Position numbers and translations under genes: made by a program. A stretch of DNA of 64,000 bases, taken from assembly GCA_039602395.1 (NCBI GenBank), contig JBCNJP010000017.1:23208275-23272274 (forward strand). Direction: 5' to 3'. Position 1 is the first letter of the stretch. Every line of letters starts with the position of its first letter. Of this stretch, positions 25,798-36,320 are shown piece after piece. The notes below the pieces were generated by a model. That model saw only the letters and a program-made list of their open reading frames with translations. It did no database searches and had not been told where the DNA came from. Source of the DNA: Deinandra increscens subsp. villosa. Its lineage: Eukaryota > Streptophyta > Magnoliopsida > Asterales > Asteraceae.

Positions 25798-26149
25798 TAC
25801 AGATGAAGCGTTGGTACCTTGAATCGCCATTCCTTTTTAGGGTTTTACATTACAAAATTTCGTTTGTGTGATGGGGTTTATCGAGATGGAGATTTCGTGG
25901 TATTCGATTGAACAGGGATATCGAGGTGGTAATTGATTGAAGATGGATATCGAGGTGGAGACGGTGGGTGATGGCCAATCGAGTGGGAGAGACAGCTGAA
26001 GAGGGATAAAGAGGCGTGCTCAAGACAGCAAATCTGATTAATACCCATATTAACCTTATTTTTTGAAGGACCGACCTTTTTAAGTTTGAGGCTTTAATTT
26101 TCATGCTTCAAACACTTGTACATCTTGTATAAATGTTTGTACGCGTCTT

Positions 26150-26404
26150 AAAATTAAGGAATTTTTATGACCAAACTACCCTTTATACCAATATGTATTA
26201 TATATAGTAATAGATATATATATATATATATATACGTACGAAGTATTTACTTACACAGCAGAGCGAGTATCCCAGGTTGGCACGCAAATGTTTTGATTTT
26301 GGGAATTTGTTTGTTCGTTTGTAACTAAGGTTTTCAAGTTGCAGTTTCCAAATCATTTTCAAAATGATTCCAGTTCTCTGCAACTTATGGCTCTGATACC
26401 AATC
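26150..26404 (-). mobile_element. Truncated gypsy interior with primer-binding site
   Basis: Next to the LTR edge at 26405 the reverse strand reads GA followed by TTGGTATCAGAGCC (26402-26389), a tRNA-Met type primer-binding site. About 200 bp of leader follows, and the element then stops at a (TA)n run near 26215. No gag remains. The element is therefore reduced to its 5' LTR and a stub of leader. Confidence 0.7.
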
Positions 26405-27800
26405 TGTCACACCCCCAAATTAACCACTAACGGAGTTTATACCGTTAAAGGGGTGCGAGCAAACCAGAAACACAACCATTAGTTACAAATACTAAACGAA
26501 TCAGAGTAAAGTCCAAACATTAATAATAAAAACAGTTTAACAGTACGTAGCGGAAAACATTGTCTTTAGCACTAACCACGTGCTTTACATAAACGTTGTT
26601 TTAAATTCCCAATTTAGTTTAAACAAAAGCAAATGTCTTCTGTGCCATGTCAACCTGCTCCGGATACTCCTCAGCGATCTGCAAAAGTTTAAACCACGCA
26701 AGTGTCAACCTAACGGTTGGTGAGTTCACAGTGGGCTTGTCACGCAGTGGCCCGGTCTCATAATCATAATCGTGTCAACATATACATATGTAGTATTTCT
26801 TTGTGAAAAGCAATGCTTAGAAGTATTCAAAATCATAGTTCCGTGGTTTAGCAAAAGTATTGTCCGTAACATACTTTATCGGGTATGAACTAGTTTTGTA
26901 CAGTTAAAGTGCTCAATCGATATCGCGGGTAGCTAATCCGTTGTTCCATGCACTAAGGAAGTTTGTACCAAAGCTGACTATTATTGTAGTGGCCGTGCCA
27001 TCATGTTTTACGGACCTACGTCATCGCGGATTTGCCTCCCCCGTGTCCTCTCGGGATCACGGTCAGAATAGGCTGATATTGTACCTCCGTGCACTCCCCG
27101 TGCCACGGGGCGGAGTTTGTCAAACTCCAGTAGATCTACCCAACATCCCCTCGCTTTACAATTAATGGTACAATTTAGTTGAGGACTTTTAAGTTTCAAG
27201 GCATCCTTAGAAATCATGTGATATCATGTGGTTTAGACTTTAACCTACGCTAGCCATATTAAAACGGTTTACCGGATTCTCATGAATCTCAAAAGTGTTT
27301 TCAGTTTCGTTTCAGAAATAGTTGTTTAAGTAATTCGCAAGTGCTTCCCATAAAGCACTTCAAGTTCATCAAGTGGGTGCCGAGCACTCCTAAGTTTTCA
27401 AGTTCATCAGGGAGGTGCATAGCACTCTCGAGGTTGTCAACATTGTTTTTCATTTAGTTATTCGGTGTGACCCAAACGGGTTCACAGTAATTGGGTTAGT
27501 GACACTCACCTTTGGTTGCACTGCTACACTTGCTAATAATCCAAGTATTGCTTATTGAAGACCTATGAACACGTTTAGGTCTTAAGTATTAGTTTTATGT
27601 CTAATCTTTACTTAACGTCACTATGGCCCATAACATAGCACGTTGGAACTACGACTCGACATACCGACACACGACACCGATAGTTGATCATAAACAAGGG
27701 TTCATATACATCAGAAATCAAAGCATGTATCATCATAGCATAATCATGTAAGTCATGGCATAACATTCAAGTAAATTGCACAAGTTTGGATTCTGGTCTC

Positions 27801-28715
27801 AGTTTCGCTAGCAGTTTCGCTAGGCAGTTTCGCTGTGTGCACGGGCAGCACTTTCGCTAGGCAATACCCGATGACACAGTTTCGCTAGGCTAGTTTCGCA
27901 CGAAACTGTTGGCACAGTTTCGCTAGCCTAGTTTCGCCCGAAACTGGTTTGAACTTTCGTTCAGGAAGTTTCGCTCGGTAGTTTCGTTCGGACAGGTCTG
28001 GTTGGTTTACCCGGCGACACTACAGTTTCGCTACATAGTGTCGCTGGATGAAGATATACATAATTTCGCTACATAGTTTCGCCCAGAAAACAGGCTAGTT
28101 TCGCTGGTCGCGAAAAAACACATAAATCAGCCTAAAAATCAATCTAACAGCTTCCATATTTCATGTAATTCAATATCTAGCATGCATAATCATTTACCAA
28201 CATCAAACAACAAGTTTTAACACCTTAAACATGGGTTTTCACATTCAAATCACCAAAAACACATTTTAAACCTAAAATGACCTAAATAGCATAAATCTTC
28301 ATTATGGTTTGATTTCAAACGTAAAGTTACTGACTTTATGGTAGATCTAGCATCCCTAAGCATCATATCAGAAGATCAAGTGATTACATGAAGATTCAAG
28401 CATGCTTTTTAAGAAAACACATAGAAATACATAAAGAATGGTTTTGGTACTCACGATTCAATAAAGGGCTTGAATGGATGAGATGAGATGATGGTTCCTT
28501 GATGGTTTTCTTGACTGACCAGAAATCTCGAGTGAGCAGATGAGAGTGGTGTGTGTGTTTTGTATGAAATGAGGCAAAAATGAGATCTCTAGGGTTTTAT
28601 GTTATTATATATCAGGGGCTAGTTTTGCTGGCTAGTTTCGCTGGCCAAGCGAAAGTGACCCTGTGAGTCAAAGGTTAAGCTAGCCGGGCGACACTATAGT
28701 TTCGCCCGGTAGTTT
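27801..28715. repeat. GTTTCGC motif array within the gypsy LTR
   Basis: About eleven exact GTTTCGC words (often AGTTTCGCTAG) lie between 27801 and 28105, with several one-base variants and two inverted copies (CGAAACT). Three more lie at 28630-28715. The TATA box (28603) falls between the two clusters, so the array flanks the presumed start of transcription. Confidence 0.8.
28603..28611 (-). promoter_or_regulatory. TATA box of the reverse-strand gypsy LTR
   Basis: Reverse strand TATATAATA, followed by CATAAAACCCTAGAG, a plausible U3/R boundary. Confidence 0.45.
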
Positions 28716-29035
28716 CGCTGGAACCCAAAAGTGACCAATTTACATTCTAAGCAAGATAAGCACGGTTCATGAATTTCACGCAATTACACAATTAATCAAC
28801 AAACATGTTGCACATACTTCCTCATAGAGACAATTCAATAAATAAACACATATGGACGGGTTCGGTGATCAACCAAAGGTCGTGGACGTATTCGGCCTAG
28901 TTAAGCATTAGTAAGCATTAGTTACTAAGTTAATACTTATAACGTAACTAACGGAGATTGTCTAACGGAAGTAAACCTTGAAATTCTCGGATGTCACAAC
29001 ATGCGTCTCTAGTTATAGATCATCTGGTTGGTTAT

Positions 29036-29120
29036 AGTTCATTCGGATAGTTAATGTTCATCAGTATAGGTAAAGTTCATCAGGATAGTTAAAGTTCCTC
29101 AGGATAGTTAGAGTTCTTCC
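29036..29120 (+). repeat. Short tandem repeat GTTCATCAGGATAGTTAAA
   Basis: Four to five diverged copies spaced about 22-23 bp, immediately next to the gypsy LTR and before the CACTA-like gene pieces. Confidence 0.65.
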
Positions 29121-29249
29121 GGAATATAATTAATAATTAACTTTTCGGCTATGATAAATTTGTATTCATCCGAATGGTTATCTGGATAGTTAACTAATGT
29201 TTAGCCGGTTATGATCGATATGATTTTATTAATTAATTGAATTGTAGGT

Positions 29250-29472
29250 CTGTTCTGCGACTGTATCACAACACACTCCTCCATCTACAACAGCGTCCGG
29301 GAAAAAGGAAAGGGTAACTATTTTAATTTACACAATTGTGTACTACCCTTATAACTAATTGCTATATGATCATTTAATTAAATGCTGATGCTGTCTTTAG
29401 GGGAAAAAGAGACAAATAACAGAAGCAGCAGCTGCTGCAGCCAGTATTGCTGGGGCATCACAGTAGGAAGTG

Positions 29473-29514
<42 letters not shown>

Positions 29515-30141
29515 GGGTTTGACAAATATATTTGACGTTATTGTTAATTAATATATATGTTACTAATCAATTAATTATATGGCGTCAATTTAGGAAACAA
29601 ATAAGAGACCTACAAAATTAGAAAAACCTGTTCTTGCTAATATGAAGACATCCCTGCTGCTGTTGACCCAGAAATGTCATTAGAGGTATATATATTAGTA
29701 TATTTGACAATTTATTTATTCAGTTTTTAACTTTAATTAATTAATTGTTAATATATATGCTATAATTGATATTATTATTATGTGACTTTTGATCAGGAGT
29801 GCAAAAACTGTGGACCTGCACCTTGGGGAAAAAAGAAACATCGTGGAAAAGGCTAAATTATTGGCAGCATTAACAGATGAGATGATTCATGGAGTTCCAC
29901 TACCTTCTAATCGTCGTAGAGTTTCCATTTATGAGGTTTCGAAGTAACAAGGATTTTAACCACACCCAGTAGAATGTATAACAACAATAAAGGAGCTTGC
30001 AGAGAAGAAAAGCAGTAACTATATTATTGCATGGCCGGAGGACCAAATGATCAATGCTGATCATGATAAGAAATTAAAATCAAAGATTTGTTCCATTGAT
30101 AATACAATTAAAGTACTTGAAGAACCAATTAATTAATCGTA
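29250..30141 (+). pseudogene. Broken exons of a CACTA-associated protein (TNP1-like by position)
   Basis: Exon-like blocks with AG/GT borders. About 29250-29309 reads SQHTPPSTTASGKK. A block at 29401 begins GKKRQITEAAAAAASIAG and closes with TAG. Another lies at about 29595-29685. A longer block from 29797 (after GATCAG) reads SAKTVDLHLGEKRN and on to RRRVSIYEVSK before TAA at 29945; its frame then recurs in pieces to a TAA near 30135. No conserved domain is recognised. The assignment rests on lying inward of a CACTA terminus with subterminal repeats (33554-34397). The frame changes mean it is non-functional. Confidence 0.4.
29477..29509. repeat. (TA)n microsatellite
   Basis: About 16 TA units in an intron-like spacer. 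Confidence 0.9.
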
Positions 30142-30168
30142 TCCACTTTAATTAATTAATTAACTTTA

Positions 30169-30171
<3 letters not shown>

Positions 30172-30200
<29 letters not shown>
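30172..30200. repeat. (TA)n tract at left edge of inserted element
   Basis: The TA run directly precedes GGGGATGGTTATC. A similar run at 33163-33213 follows the other end of the element. The element appears to have inserted within a TA microsatellite, which hides any target-site duplication. Confidence 0.8.
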
Positions 30201-30201
<1 letters not shown>

Positions 30202-30375
30202 GGGGATGGTTATCATGAAAACCACCTCCAGTTATGAAAACTTTCCAAACTCAATGGGTGGCCAGAATTGTTCCACATCACCTAGTAACCTTATCACTAT
30301 AAGGGTAAATATGACATTTCAACTTATCCATGTCAAATATTTTATCTCTCCTCTCTCCTTTCACCTATCACCTCA

Positions 30376-30420
30376 CACATCCCACCTTTCTCCTCTCTCC
30401 TCTCTCCTCTCTCCTCTATC
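30376..30420. repeat. CTCTC-rich pyrimidine tract
   Basis: Repeated CTCTCCTCTCTC units within the left arm of the TIR element. Confidence 0.7.
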
Positions 30421-30592
30421 TTTTCTTTTTTGTTTTGAACGACTAATTTCTCATATCTCTTCTTCTCTTCTTTTTCACTTTTATTTAAATGGTAATTAAT
30501 TTTCATATTATTTTCTCATTTGTAAATTATAAAGAAGCTATAAAAGAAGGCTATATGCAAAAAATTTGTAGAGTTATATAGAAGTTAAAAAT

Positions 30593-31566
30593 GTAACATG
30601 TGTAATATTTACATGTTGAATTTAATATTTGAGAAACGCTTCCAATATTCCGTGTGTAAAAAAGTATGTATAAAATTTAATGTCGAGACAACTGAAGTTT
30701 TTATAAGGTGTAACATGTGTAATATTTACATGTTAATAGAAAAATACAAGTCTTTGAGAAAGGTGTTTTGGAAATTTACCATTTAAAAGTTCATTAGTTT
30801 GTTAGTGTTTATATGAAAACATGTGTAAAAGTTTACTAGTTTGTTACTGTTTATCGGATTTTTCCCATAAAAATTAAGAAGCAAAATACACACGTTAAAA
30901 TTATAATTTTTACATATGTAACGTGTTTAAGCTCGTATGATAGTGAATGCATAACAATGGGTTACGTATAACATGAGTAACATGTAACATGTCAGATGTT
31001 TTAAGAAAGAAAATATATTTTATATATTGTAACATGTGTATAAGAATCTTTTTGTTACAGATGTAACATATTTTTCACTAAAGAATTTACCAACTATAAT
31101 TTTTTGTTACATGTGTTAATGGATACATATGTAAAGTGTGTAAGGTTGTACCATAGTTCTGGTTAAACAATAGATATGTTCTGGAAAGAAAATAATAAAT
31201 ATTAAAAATTGTAACATGTGTAAAAAATGATATATTGACACTTTAAGTAAAATGTGTTAAAGATGTGTAGAATTTTACACGTGTAAACAATTGGTAGTGT
31301 TGGAAACATGTGTAAAATATTTTTTTGTTACAGATGTAATAGATTTTTTCAATAAAGAATTTAAGAAAGAAAAATTATTGTTACATATGTAAATAGTTAC
31401 ATAAGTAACATGTGTAAGATTGTATCATATTTAGTGCGTAACTTGAGTAACATGTGACTTGACTATCCTGTAACCTGTGTATTAATTTAGCATCAAGATT
31501 TTATTATATAAGTTTGTAACATGTGTAGCAAGGAGGTATTGACACTTTATGTAACATGTGTGTCAG
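30593..31566. repeat. Dispersed ACATGTGTAA motif array
   Basis: GTAACATGTGTAA or close variants occur about a dozen times (for example near 30594, 30711, 30819, 31030, 31211, 31306, 31405, 31517, 31553). Inverted GTTACATATGTAA forms occur near 31380 and again at 32044-32345 on the other side of the interior. The core ACATGT is palindromic. Confidence 0.75.
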
Positions 31567-31786
31567 ATGTTTAGATACACATGTATTATTTGCATTTATG
31601 GGAGAAAAAATATGTGTTTGCCAAAGTTATCATTCATAAACATAATTAAAAAAAAGTAGGATACATGGTAGTCTTAGGATACATATGAAACATATAACAT
31701 AGGTCTTAAGTTTTGAGAAGGACATAAAATTCTGGATATAACATCGACAAAAAAAAGACAACAAAATAAAGATTTTTTTGTCTCCC

Positions 31787-32676
31787 CTAACGAAACTTTC
31801 TAACAAACAATCCAGTCACACATCGTAATGAGGAGCTGATTTTCGACTTAAACATGTTAACTTCGGACAGTAGGATTCCAGCAACATATATTTTTTTTTT
31901 TTGCAGAATCTTCAATTGTAATTTTTTCTTCATCCCATTAGTTCTAAACTCACAATCAAAAGGTTTGATAGTAGGTGCTTCTTGAATGGCTTTATCTACA
32001 GTAAGAAAAAAAAACAAGGTAATACTTGTGTTAAAAGCCAATGGGTTACATATGTAAAAACATTAGTTGGTTGTGTGTGTAATTATACACACTATTACCC
32101 TAAGGGAATGGGTTGTGAAAAAATGTATTATTTGTGTTACAGGACCAAATGGTTATATATGTAAAAATAGATGGTTACGTATGTAATTTTATAGACATTC
32201 TTACCTTTGGAGATGATTGATTCTACATCAAAAAGAGCATTGACAGAAGAAGGTGTGTGAGTGGAATTGTCTGCATGAACAAAAAAAATGGTTATTAACA
32301 AGAAATCTAAGGGTTACATTAGTAAATAATTATGGGTTACTTATGTAATTATATAGAAACATATTAACCTTTTGAAACCATGGGTAAACCATGAATCAGG
32401 GAAAACACAGACCGTCTTGGTTTTCATGTTGTAGCTGCGTCAAAAAAAAGAAAACAAGGTTAAATATAGTGTTTCAACCAAAGATAAGGGATTAGACGAA
32501 TGATTATGTAAAATAAAGGAAGTAATTTATAGTTTAAATGGTCGATTTCAAGAACACAACCCCTAAAAAGAAAAATTAAGCGACGAGGATAAAATCACTT
32601 ACAGGTTCGTAATTTGGACGAGAGAACGCGTCTGACCTTGCTGAAAAATGGTTGGGAACTTGGGAGGAGACGCCAT
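31787..32676 (-). pseudogene. Reverse-strand exon-like pieces inside the TIR element
   Basis: A candidate coding exon at 32676-32603 starts ATG (MASPPKFPTIFQQGQTRS…), preceded by TTTGTTTGTAG and followed by donor GTAAGT. The next piece (acceptor GACGCAG near 32438, to about 32371) joins in frame through a split codon and reads YNMKTKTVCVFPDSWFTHGF. Two further pieces, near 32272-32206 (STHTPSSVNALFDVES) and 32005-31910 (KAIQEAPTIKPFDCEFRTN), have splice-like borders but do not all keep one frame. The protein is not recognised. It may be a host gene fragment carried by the element. Confidence 0.4.
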
Positions 32677-33158
32677 CTACAAACAAAAAACAAACAAGAG
32701 ACTTGAGGAAACAACTAAGAAAAATTGGGTGTAAGTCCATTTGGCATTATGATGAAATAAAGAAAATGAAAGGTCACCAAAAAAGAACTTAGATCATAAT
32801 CAGGGAAATGAGAAATGAAGAAAACGTGGGAAGATGGATCAAGGGGGAAGAAAGTAGATTAGATTTTGAATCAATGGAAAATGGGAAAGATGGAGAAGAT
32901 GGTATGGAAATGGTATAGCTTCTAGGATGGATTTGACAAGGAAAGATGGTGACATGCAGGTGGGGTGGCAGGAGGTACAAATTTTTTGGAATACTCTTTG
33001 ACAATAATACCCTTTTGCTTTTAAAAAGAAGATAAAGCACTTTATATATTTAAATGAAAAATAGAGAAAAAAGGATAACCATTAGATGGACATGATCAAG
33101 GGTCTAGAATGAGTTTGTAAAGTTTTCTCAACTCATATGGGTTTGCATATTACCCTTC

Positions 33159-33163
<5 letters not shown>

Positions 33164-33213
<50 letters not shown>
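33164..33213. repeat. (TA)n microsatellite, right flank of TIR element
   Basis: About 25 TA units. Partner of the 30172-30200 tract. Confidence 0.9.
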
Positions 33214-33216
<3 letters not shown>

Positions 33217-33250
33217 TATTGGTTTTATTTGTCATGTTTTGTTACTCCAG

Positions 33251-33363
33251 GTAAATAATGTGAAAACAAAGCCGAAGGTACAATACGTAGCGTCAAAAAA
33301 CTTGAAGAGCGTGACGAAGATGAAAAAACTTACAAGGAGCCAGACTAACCCGACCAAATTATA
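33251..33363 (+). pseudogene. Terminal exon of the CACTA-associated gene
   Basis: After TACTCCAG the forward strand reads VNNVKTKPKVQYVASKNLKS and on to TRSQTNPTKL, then TAA at 33361. It is lysine-rich and lies just before the subterminal repeats, as expected for the last exon of a CACTA gene. No domain is recognised. Confidence 0.4.
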
Positions 33364-33553
33364 ATTATCTTAACAATTAAAGTTTGATTAGTGTATATGT
33401 ATGTATAATTAATTATATTATGATTTTAAGGTTTCTCACAGACATATATATGCAGTTTAATTAATTAATTGTATGCAGTTTAATTAATTATAATTACGAA
33501 AAACGATATTTGATGAATCTATAATTGCTTGATTATATATATATGAAAGACAA
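33364..33553. other. AT-rich spacer
   Basis: Presumed 3' untranslated DNA between the terminal exon and the subterminal repeat array. Confidence 0.4.
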
Positions 33554-34200
33554 ATAATACCAAAGGCCACACTTTTTATATTTTAACGTGGTCGTTGCCA
33601 CCATTGGGACAAAAAATCTGATTTCAACTACTCTTTGGCCATTTTTTAATATATGTGGCTATAACAAAAATACGTGACCATACAATACCAAAGGCCACGC
33701 TTTTTATATTTCAATGTGGCCGTTGCCACCCTTTGGCCACGCGTATTAGGACAATATGTATGATTTCAGCAACCCATTTGACCATATTTTTTATAACATA
33801 TGTGGCTAAAACACAAATATACGTGACCATATAATACCAAAGGCCACACTATTTATATTTTAACGTGGCCATTGCCACCCTTTGACCACGCGTATTGGGA
33901 CAAAAATTATAATTTCAGCAACCCATTTGGCGACATTTTTTAATAACATATGTGGCTAAAACACAAATATACGTGAACATATAATACCAACGGCCACACT
34001 TTTAATATTTTAACGTGGTCGTTGCCACCCTTTGGCCACGCGTATTGGGACAAAATGTATGATTTCAGCAACCCTTTGGCCACGTATTTTTATTATGTAT
34101 GTGACTAGAACACAAATATATGTGACCATATAATACCAAAGGCCACGTTAAACAAACACATGTGGCCGTTGGGACCCTTTGGCCATGCTTTCCGGAAGAA
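33554..34200 (+). repeat. 149-bp tandem subterminal repeats of CACTA element
   Basis: AATACCAAAGGCCAC recurs at about 33554, 33685, 33834, 33983 and 34132, a period of 131 then about 149 bp. Each unit contains inverse-oriented GGCCAC and GTGGCC words. Regular arrays of short motifs in both orientations next to a terminus are typical transposase-binding regions of CACTA elements. Confidence 0.8.
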
Positions 34201-34397
34201 TTGTTTGATTACAACAACAAATATTGGTACCCTTTAGCCACGCTTCTGGTGTGGCTTCAGCCACTGATATTGTAACGTGGCCGTAGGATACATAAGGTGA
34301 CGGGACCTTTGGTGTTGATTGAAATGAAAGAAAAATGTGACCAAACACCTTTGGTCACGGTTTTTTTCCGTGGCCAAAGGTGAATTTTGACGTAGTG
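34201..34397 (+). mobile_element. CACTA transposon right terminus
   Basis: Ends …AATTTTGACGTAGTG at 34397, the inverse complement of CACTACGTCAAAATT. The last 190 bp match, in inverse orientation, the start of the element at 51859: both have CACTACGTCAAAA, then CCTTTxGCCAC, then GTGACCAAAGGT, then a CGTCACC block. The 3 bases after the end are ATG. No left terminus with the same sequence was found upstream, so the left boundary is unknown. Confidence 0.75.
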
Positions 34398-35126
34398 ATG
34401 CATGAGCTTTTATGGTTAAATCTTCATAAAAATGTTAACTTGAATGTAGATCTAGGATCTGATCTAGAGGAATCATCACCCTAATCTTAGATCTGGCGTT
34501 TTGATTACAAAAGAAATGATTTTTATGCTTAAAAATGGTATTTTTCTTATTTTTCATGGCTGATCTTGGTAGATCTTGGATATACAAAACTAGACACTTA
34601 GGTCAACATAAAATCACTATCTTCATCATAGATCTAAGAGTTTATCATGTGTTGATGGAAATCTCATACTTAGATTTAGGCTTTTATATGAAAATATGAC
34701 ATTTTAGTGGTATTTTCTACTAGATCCATGTTATGCTTTTTAAATCTAATATTAGATCTAGAATTTATGCCATGAAAATAGTATCATCATGTTAGATCTA
34801 TGGTTAATCATGATATTTTGATCTTGGAATTAGGTATTATGCTAATAAAGACTTCATATTTTGGTAGATTAAGTTTTCAAATAAAATATGTTATTTTTCA
34901 TTAAATTTAAGTTAAGTTTTTATAAAAGGCTAGATTCATATTTATTTCATGAAAATATGTTGAAATCATGTTAATATTCATATTTAGGCATGTTAGGATA
35001 TTTTTTGCCACTAGATTATATTCTTTGAGCTCCATGAAAATAAATATATTGTTGTGATGTCACGAAAATAAATAAATAGATTAAGTAATATGTTTGCGAT
35101 CAATGACTTAGATTTAGGTTGACCTT
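34398..35126 (+). other. Possible left part of an interrupted LTR
   Basis: Non-coding DNA rich in AGATCTA words. It is contiguous with 41538-42468 once the element with TSD ACCTT is removed. The right part ends GGTTGGGGTGTGACA like a gypsy LTR, so this may be the same LTR, but its start was not found. Confidence 0.35.
35122..35126. repeat. Target-site duplication ACCTT (left)
   Basis: ACCTT immediately before the 5' LTR. Identical ACCTT follows the 3' LTR at 41533-41537. Confidence 0.9.
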
Positions 35127-35567
35127 TGTAGAGGCTAGAATATGAGGCTTGTAATATTAAATATGTTGGGCTGGGCTTAGAGGGTTTGATTAGAATCATA
35201 GGCTAGTTTGATTATTGTTTAGGCTAGTTTATGATTGGGCTTGGGTTTACTATTGGGTTTATGATCCAAGAGGGGCCCAATAGTAAACCCAATGGTGGTC
35301 TATATATAGACCACTTGACCTCCTTGTTGAGGGTGGCTGATTACGATTCTTGAGGGCTGCCTTTTAGTGTTTACGATCGTAATCGTAAACCCGAGATTTG
35401 AGAGTGATTACGATTTCCTGTTTTTGTACCCGACAAGCTTTCTTGTGTGCAAAGATCAAGTATTCTTCGTGTTTCTTCTATTTTCTCTTCTTGAATCGAT
35501 CTTATACGAGGATTCCGCACTCGTATTTGATTAGATATCGTGTGATTGAGAGAATTCCGGACCTACA
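35127..35567 (+). repeat. 5' LTR (441 bp)
   Basis: Starts TGTAGAGGCTAG and ends TTCCGGACCTACA, followed by the PBS. Identical to 41092-41532 except at about position 13 (A/T), by eye. Confidence 0.9.
35295..35314 (+). promoter_or_regulatory. Palindromic TATA region
   Basis: GTGGTCTATATATAGACCAC is a perfect 20-bp palindrome with the TATA box at its centre. The first palindromic TTTACGATCG motif lies about 55 bp downstream. The palindrome is repeated in both 3' LTR copies. Confidence 0.7.
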
Positions 35568-36020
35568 ATTGGTATCAGAGCCAAGAATCTTAGATTCGAG
35601 GCTCTCACGATATAGATTCAAGCGTTTTCTGGGTTTGTATTCGAGTTTTTTTGTTGAAGATTTGAAGGATTTTGGAGTTTACGATCGCTGCTGCTGCTGT
35701 GTTCTTCGTGTTCTGGGCGTTTACGACTGAAAGTTCTGGGTTTTGGTTGAAGATTGCCTGTTTACGACCCGAAGAAAATAGTTTACGATTGTACTTGATT
35801 GTCGTAATCGAGTTTACGACTTTTTCTGATCGTAAAAGGTGTTTACGACTTTGTTTTATCGGAAACGGCGTTTACGACTCCGGTGGTCGTAATCATCAAT
35901 CGTAATCAGGTTTACGATTCCTTGAGGCGGTTTAAGTGTTTACGACCGAAGGTGTTTACGATCCACAGGTGATTACGATCGTAAACAGGATTTACGATCG
36001 TAAACAGGGATTACGATCGT
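35369..36020 (+). repeat. TTTACGA / TCGTAAA palindromic motif array
   Basis: From the LTR R/U5 region to the end of the leader, TTTACGA occurs about fourteen times, with several inverse TCGTAA words. Full or near-full palindromes are at 35369-35390, 35966-35980, 35989-36004 and 36009-36021 (GATTACGATCGTAAAC or TTTACGATCGTAAAC). The density is far above that of neighbouring DNA, and the array stops before the gag ATG. Confidence 0.8.
35569..35581 (+). other. Primer-binding site (tRNA-Met type)
   Basis: TTGGTATCAGAGC, one base after the LTR end CCTACA. This matches the usual plant copia PBS. Confidence 0.9.
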
Positions 36021-36320
36021 AAACAGGGTTGGTTTACGGCAAAAAGTCACTTTTTCTCACTTTCACGGAAACGGGCGTAACTTTTGACTCGTTTGGAGTT
36101 AGAAGCTCAAATTTGAACACGACGTTCGTGACATCAAGCCCCAGAATCACCCCAGACTAACGTCCAGGGGAGCTCGTTTGGACCCCCAAATTCCACTCCG
36201 AAGGCCTCCGTTTTTCAGTTTTAAGTTTTTGACACTATTCTTTGAATAGTACTTTTGCCGATTTTGCCGTTTTTGCCGATTTTTCAAGATTTTCAGAAGC
36301 TGCATACGTAAAGAAAGAAA

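Larger units (their letters stand above)
21873..25830 (-). pseudogene. Reverse-strand multi-exon gene or captured gene fragments, unidentified
   Basis: Several short reverse-strand segments are bounded by AG/GT splice signals and stay open across junctions. A first-exon candidate is ATGGCGATTCAAG (25830-25818), with donor GTACC after it. Others are 25280-25216 (starts VIHTINSVNEACKF), 24720-24454 (contains EKYLDEFVMKKDGKV, then frame breaks), 23077-23042 (VELRRIPFLL) and the best pair, 22123-22032 plus 21965-21873. The wide AT-rich spacers look intronic. I do not recognise the protein. The 24.5-kb piece loses frame internally, so the locus is probably a decayed or transposon-captured gene, but a poorly predicted live gene is possible. 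Confidence 0.4.
26405..28998 (-). mobile_element. 5' LTR (2594 bp) of a reverse-strand gypsy element
   Basis: On the reverse strand it starts TGTGACATCCGAG (28998) and ends GGGGGTGTGACA (26405), followed by the PBS. It shares blocks with the LTR pieces at 10617-12387 and 16212-17042, so it is the same Tekay-like family. A reverse-strand TATATAATA lies at 28611-28603. No duplicated target site is recognisable, which fits the truncation of the internal side. Confidence 0.8.
30201..33162. mobile_element. 3-kb element with terminal inverted repeats, class unclear
   Basis: The left end (GGGGATGGTTATCATG…) and the inverse complement of the right end (GGAAGGGTAATATGC…) align over about 50 bp. The best core is GAAAACTTTCCAAACTCA at 30235 against GAAAACTTTACAAACTCA (inverse of 33110-33127). 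Both sides are flanked by (TA)n. The interior holds the ACATGTGTAA array and reverse-strand exon-like pieces. It interrupts the CACTA gene between 30141 and 33251. It could be a Mutator-like, a TIR-bearing Helitron-like or another TIR element. No transposase was found, so it is non-autonomous. Confidence 0.5.

Noticed and set aside
28015..28060. CACTACAG… word as a possible CACTA terminus
   Set aside because: It lies within the GTTTCGC motif array of a gypsy LTR and has no subterminal repeats or partner end.
30200..30499. Forward ORF of 99 codons with serine/histidine/leucine repeats
   Set aside because: It is the translation of a TIR and a CTCTC pyrimidine tract. No coding character.
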